Below, piece after piece: positions 59,976-64,000 of a stretch of DNA of 64,000 nucleotides; the first letter of the stretch is position 1; every line of letters begins with the position of its first letter. The stretch is from Polytrichum commune (taxonomy: Eukaryota > Streptophyta > Polytrichopsida > Polytrichales > Polytrichaceae), in assembly GCA_950295325.1 (NCBI GenBank), contig OX485804.1:35960001-36024000 (forward strand). Direction: 5' to 3'. The position numbers were made by a program, and so were the translations under genes. The notes under the pieces were generated by a model. It was not told the origin of the DNA. It was given only the letters and a program-made list of their open reading frames with translations, and did not search any database.

Positions 59976-62900
59976 TCAGGTTGGGGGCCGATGGTCAACA
60001 GCGTCCAGTAGCTTGACAGCAATATAGCCTGCAAATGTTGACGATCCTTCCATGATCTGTACAGAAAGTTTTTTCATGCAGTTAGGCATCGAGAAAAGCT
60101 TCATAACAGTTTTTAAGCTTTGTGAGCTCATTCTCTTTCTACGTGGACTCAACGAACAAATCTCCAAGAGTGGCAACCTGCTGTTGTGATCCTATCTTGA
60201 TCTTGAGACACGAAGCCTTCACATACTCTCAAAATTAAGTATCAATGGCGCACAAATAGTTATCCTTAAAGTCTCTCAAAAACTCATGGTTGGTTACCGG
60301 TAGGGAATTTTGGCCGCTTACGACATTCCTTAATGTGTAACGAGTGTTCAAGTGGTGTCGAAACTCCTAATTCTAGTGAAATGAAGGTGAGGCATTTGAC
60401 TTTGGCCAAGAGATGGCTCAATAAAAATAAATATCATTGCAAACTTTTGAAGACACGTAGAGTGATGCCCTCCAAAGTTTGATAAGGAGCTCAATTTTAA
60501 ATAGCCGTCTTTTAGCTAAAGTCAAACACCTCCCCTTCATTTCACTAAAATTTTACAAGTTCCGACACCACTTGAACACTCCTTGCACAATATAAAATGC
60601 CAAAAAGTGGACCAAAAGTACTGAAAGTACCAAACCATGAGTTTTTGAGAGTCTTCAAGAATAACTCTAATCTTCTCTTCCAAGGCTTTCGATGCAAGAC
60701 ACAAAGCCACATTCTCTCAGATTAAGGCTTAAAATTACACAATATTCTCTTACATGGCTTTAGATGCTTGCATCAAAGTACTTTTGGTTCCCTATCCCAC
60801 GGAACACTCTTATATATAAAGCTTAATAATTTTACGGAGAATTAACGCCAAAAAATTGGAAATCCCTATGTGATGGAGAATCATGAGTGAAGATGATCAC
60901 CAAGTAGATGCAATTATTTACACAGAAATGTATGTCACAGACCTTGGTATTGAAGAGGAAGACGTCATGCTCGCCAATGCTGGCACCACTGGCTTGCAGA
61001 AGATCCAGCTGCAATTCTTGCAACACGGCAATGACATCCATGAAACAGTTTCGGCGTCTCCTTCGGCTGACTTTGATGGTCACCTCATCGTGCACGATGC
61101 GCACATCCACTTGCGTCCCTTCTTGTGAAGTTCTTTGTAGCCAGGAGCATCTCAGCTGCGACCCATCCGAAGAAAATGAGTTGTTTCCTTTCTGTATGAT
61201 GAAGTGATTCTTGGAAGCACTACTGTCTTCAGGCATGTTGTCCCCTGCATTGGCTCCTTGACCTTCGGTCAAATCCAGCTGAGAGCGGCGTCGTTTCTTG
61301 CCTCCCAGAAGATCCCCTGCTGCTCGCCGCTTCTCTTGCACCAGAAGCTGTAGCTCTTGAACTGTCCGTTTCAGTTCTTTCACGTAGTCTATTGCGTCTG
61401 CCACTATGGATGCCCTGTCTGCCTGTAGCCACATTCAAACAATGTCATCCTTATTCATCATCAACATTTCTTGCAGTTTAACACAACCGCAAGTTAGCTG
61501 CTAAGGTAGACGTGCCTAAACCCGATATAGCTAAAATCTGGACACCAATATTTATATTGAGTGATAGGCTGTTAGGTGCGGATCTAAGAACGGACACCAA
61601 AAATATATTTGTTTAAAAGAGATTGGACTACGTGTTCAACATCTGCTAAGCATTATAGGGTCAATAGTCAAGATGATTAGGGGGATTCTATATGACTACT
61701 TAATGAGTACAAGAATCTTCACTTAGAAGATGAATAAGATATTCATATGAGCTCCAAGAATTATGGGGCACATGGCTATAGGCACGGTTTGTCTAATCAT
61801 CTTGCACTAATTGCTTGTTTCATGTCCTAAGAGAAGTGGGCGCAGAGAGAAAGTATCCAAGGCGTGTTTACTTTACCTGCATTGGTTCATTGCAGGTTGA
61901 ATGGCATAGCTAGGCACAAAGGGTGCATTCTGAGCCATTAATTGCTGCTACTAAGAACTGAATAGAATGTCAAGCTGTCACTATTGAACTGATTTTGGTT
62001 GCAAATGACATTGCTAAGTATAAACCTGGCTTTCCCTAGGCATAAGTGGCAGGTCCAGGTTAGCAATGTCATACACCAATTGCGGTTTCATCACCGGAGG
62101 TCGAACCTGGAGCTACTTGAAAGCTGGCACTCCTTCAGTTTTTGTCACATCAGATTCTGACGAGTTCTACAGATGAATGATAAACTGAGCGTCTGCACTC
62201 AGGTTTCGAGAACTCTCCAAAGCAAGTAGATCATACCTATGTATACATCTAATGTTTTCATGTATTTCTGTTTCTGCATCCTGTGATATAAATTCCTCCG
62301 AACAATATGATAAAATGAGGAGTACGCAATCTGCCGAGATACGCACGCAGTTGGTGTCATAATATTAAAGAATAAGATGTCCACACTACTTTTGTAGCTA
62401 CAATGAATCATTTTGTAACTAGTATATGAATAAACCTACATCACAACACTGATTTCACATTGATTCCATCACATCAAACTAGAAAATGGAACAATGCCTC
62501 CCAAAGACAAGGTTGCAATATCAATCTTTTGTTTCTACAGTTCATATTTGCAGGACCTACGAGGTCAACTCATGAGTTGAATCAATGTTGAATGATACAT
62601 TAGCTAAATGTTGATGAGTAGGCACTGAAAAAACATTAAACCCTGAAGGATATGTATGTGTCAAATCACTACCTCGACATTCAACGCTGCTCAATTGCAT
62701 TTTAAGATGGTATTGACCAGGGAGAATCCAGAAACATACATGCAGAAGGAACCTACAAGGTTAACGTATGAGTTGAATCAATGTTGAATGATTCATTAGC
62801 TAATGTTGATGAGTTAGCACTGGAAAAACATTAAATCCTGAAGGAAAAGTATGTGTCAACACTACCTCAACATTCAACGGATGTCACTTGCATTTTGAGA

Positions 62901-64000
62901 TGGCAGTGAGCAGGGAGAATCCGGAAACATACATGGAGGAGGAAACGAAGACCAAGCGAAATGTTACCTTGGTAGGGTTAGGCACCAAGGAGCGCAGAGT
63001 TTGATACTTTTCATTCAAAAACTCTCGCCGCTGCCGCTCCGTCGCAAAGTGGTTCACTCCTCGAGGCTCCCCGGATTTCCCCAACGATGAGCCAGCTGCG
63101 TGATCACCACCCCGCTTCGACCCAAACAGAGACGTCGATGTCTTGCATCCGTCCATCAACTCGTCCCGATCCTGGTCGAGATCCACAAGGAGTGGCACCT
63201 GCCTACAGGTCAGGCCGTGGGTGGAGTTGGATCCCTCTTGTGTATCTCCACCTCCTCCAGCTCCTTGCGGCAGGCTGTGGAAGAAGCTGGCTGCCGACAG
63301 GGAGAAGCTGTGCAGGTTATTCTGCTGGCTGTGGATATTGGGGTTAACATGGCTACTGCATCTAATTCCTGCAGCTGAATCATACATGTTGCCTGTGTTC
63401 ACTGGGCCTGAAATTGTGGATGTGGAGTACAACGGACCTTTGCTTCGGCCGCTGTTGATGGTTGCGTAGGGTGAATTGGAGATTGCAGCGCTTCTCGGCA
63501 GCTGGAGAAGGTTGAGTAGGTCAGATTCGCCGGGGTACTTCGAACCATTGCTGATGATGTTGTTGTTGTTCTGTCCTGCGCTGATGCTTTGGCTGCCGGC
63601 GGTTCGAGAGAGGTGATGATCAGCTGCTGGTAGGTTATAGGATTGGCTGAGTACTTGATCAGACTGATACATGTGTTGATGTTGTTGCTGATTTTGCTGC
63701 TGTTGCTGTTGCTGTTGTTGCAGAAGAAGCATCTCCTGCAGAACATGGAGACTGTCCTCCCAAGCACTTGCCGCCGCTGCCTGCCGCACTTATTTAATTC
63801 GATCATCAGTACTACTGCATCATCATCAAAATCTGTAGCTACATAATTTCATCATTTATGCCAAGTCTCCTCGATATCATATACCAGATAAACCCACCTC
63901 TCATCTGTACCCCGCGAGGTTCATAACATTATTAAGCAGCTTCATTAGAGTGGTCCGTGGCGGTGGGAATTGGAAATCAAAGGCACTTTGATGCAAGCGT
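59976..64000 (-). CDS. bHLH transcription factor, bHLH010/089/091-like (5' end outside window)
   Basis: Exons: 63911 to beyond 64000 (reads QFPPPRTTLMKLLNNVMNLAG), 62968-63766, 60943-61422 and 59976-60056, all phase-compatible. The 63911/63766 junction uses a weak AAG acceptor and is provisional. Features: a polyglutamine tract (LLLQQQQQQQQQNQQQ); Asn/Ser-rich linker; a basic region with the H-E-R residues (NHFATERQRR) that read E-box DNA; helix-loop-helix split by an intron after NPTK and resuming ADRASIVADAIDYV; and a C-terminal ACT-like region (VDVRIVHDEVTIKV, then ASIGEHDVFLFNTK joined to IMEGSSTFAGYIAVKLL). This set fits the plant group of tapetum and spore-wall regulators (bHLH010/089/091, TIP2/EAT1). 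It acts in the nucleus, probably as a dimer. It is convergent with the bilin reductase gene. Confidence 0.88.
62551..62940. repeat. Tandem duplication at an intron edge of the bHLH gene
   Basis: Two units of about 196 bp (62551-62748 and 62749-62940). They share ATGAGTTGAATCAATGTTGA, AAACATTAAA.CCTGAAGGA and GAGAATCC.GAAACATACATG. The second unit ends about 28 bp from the splice donor of the bHLH exon (exon edge 62968). The units differ by small changes, so the duplication is not brand new. Confidence 0.8.

Noticed and set aside
63087-63469. Plus-strand ORFs opposite the bHLH exon
   Set aside because: They are antisense to a well-supported bHLH coding exon.
1-64000. CRISPR array, bacterial operon, organellar or rRNA insertion, tRNA gene
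   Set aside because: No regularly spaced direct repeats with unique spacers, no Shine-Dalgarno-led gene clusters, and no tRNA A/B-box pair or rRNA motif was found. The gene structures are those of plant nuclear DNA.

Overview
The window is nuclear DNA of a land plant. It has intron-rich genes with GT-AG introns in phase, a plant UBP3/UBP4-type deubiquitinase, a plant bHLH factor, a plastid-targeted bilin reductase, and a dense load of plant-type transposons. The bilin reductase resembles the PebA/phycourobilin-synthase branch of the family, as I recall reported from seed-free plants, so a bryophyte, lycophyte or fern is more likely than a flowering plant. That placement is inference.

Left part (1-13.5 kb): a minus-strand host gene for a coiled-coil/RING-H2 protein is split inside an exon by a complete 11.5-kb Ty3/Gypsy retrotransposon (631-12134). 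The two 2147-bp LTRs have no length difference and no substitution that I could see. The 5-bp target duplication is GACAC, and one uninterrupted 2079-residue gag-pol frame is present. Removing the element and one GACAC copy restores the host reading frame exactly.

13.5-25.2 kb: a GC-rich, TCCGG-rich block carries a decayed minus-strand ORF (about 13.8-17.1 kb) and abuts a truncated Gypsy integrase fragment. A complete PIF/Harbinger transposon follows (20348-25153, TSD TGA). Its transposase frame is intact, but its Myb-like ORF1 is broken by one in-frame TGA.

25.2-42.3 kb and 47.1-54.4 kb: no host genes were recognised. These stretches hold small non-autonomous elements: two nested Harbinger-like MITEs with TGA/TCA duplications, a hAT-type MITE with an 8-bp duplication, a Stowaway-like MITE, a MULE-like family with several copies, long foldbacks and minor tandem repeats.

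Host genes on the right: a complete six-exon UBP3/UBP4-type ubiquitin protease (42811-47094, minus, 370 residues); a four-exon ferredoxin-dependent bilin reductase with a transit peptide (55362-58330, plus, 335 residues); and, convergent with it, a bHLH transcription factor of the tapetum bHLH010/089/091 type (59976 to beyond 64000, minus). No operon-like cooperation is expected. The three right-hand genes have separate roles in protein turnover, phytochrome-type chromophore synthesis and transcription. No tRNA, rRNA, CRISPR array or organellar segment was recognised.
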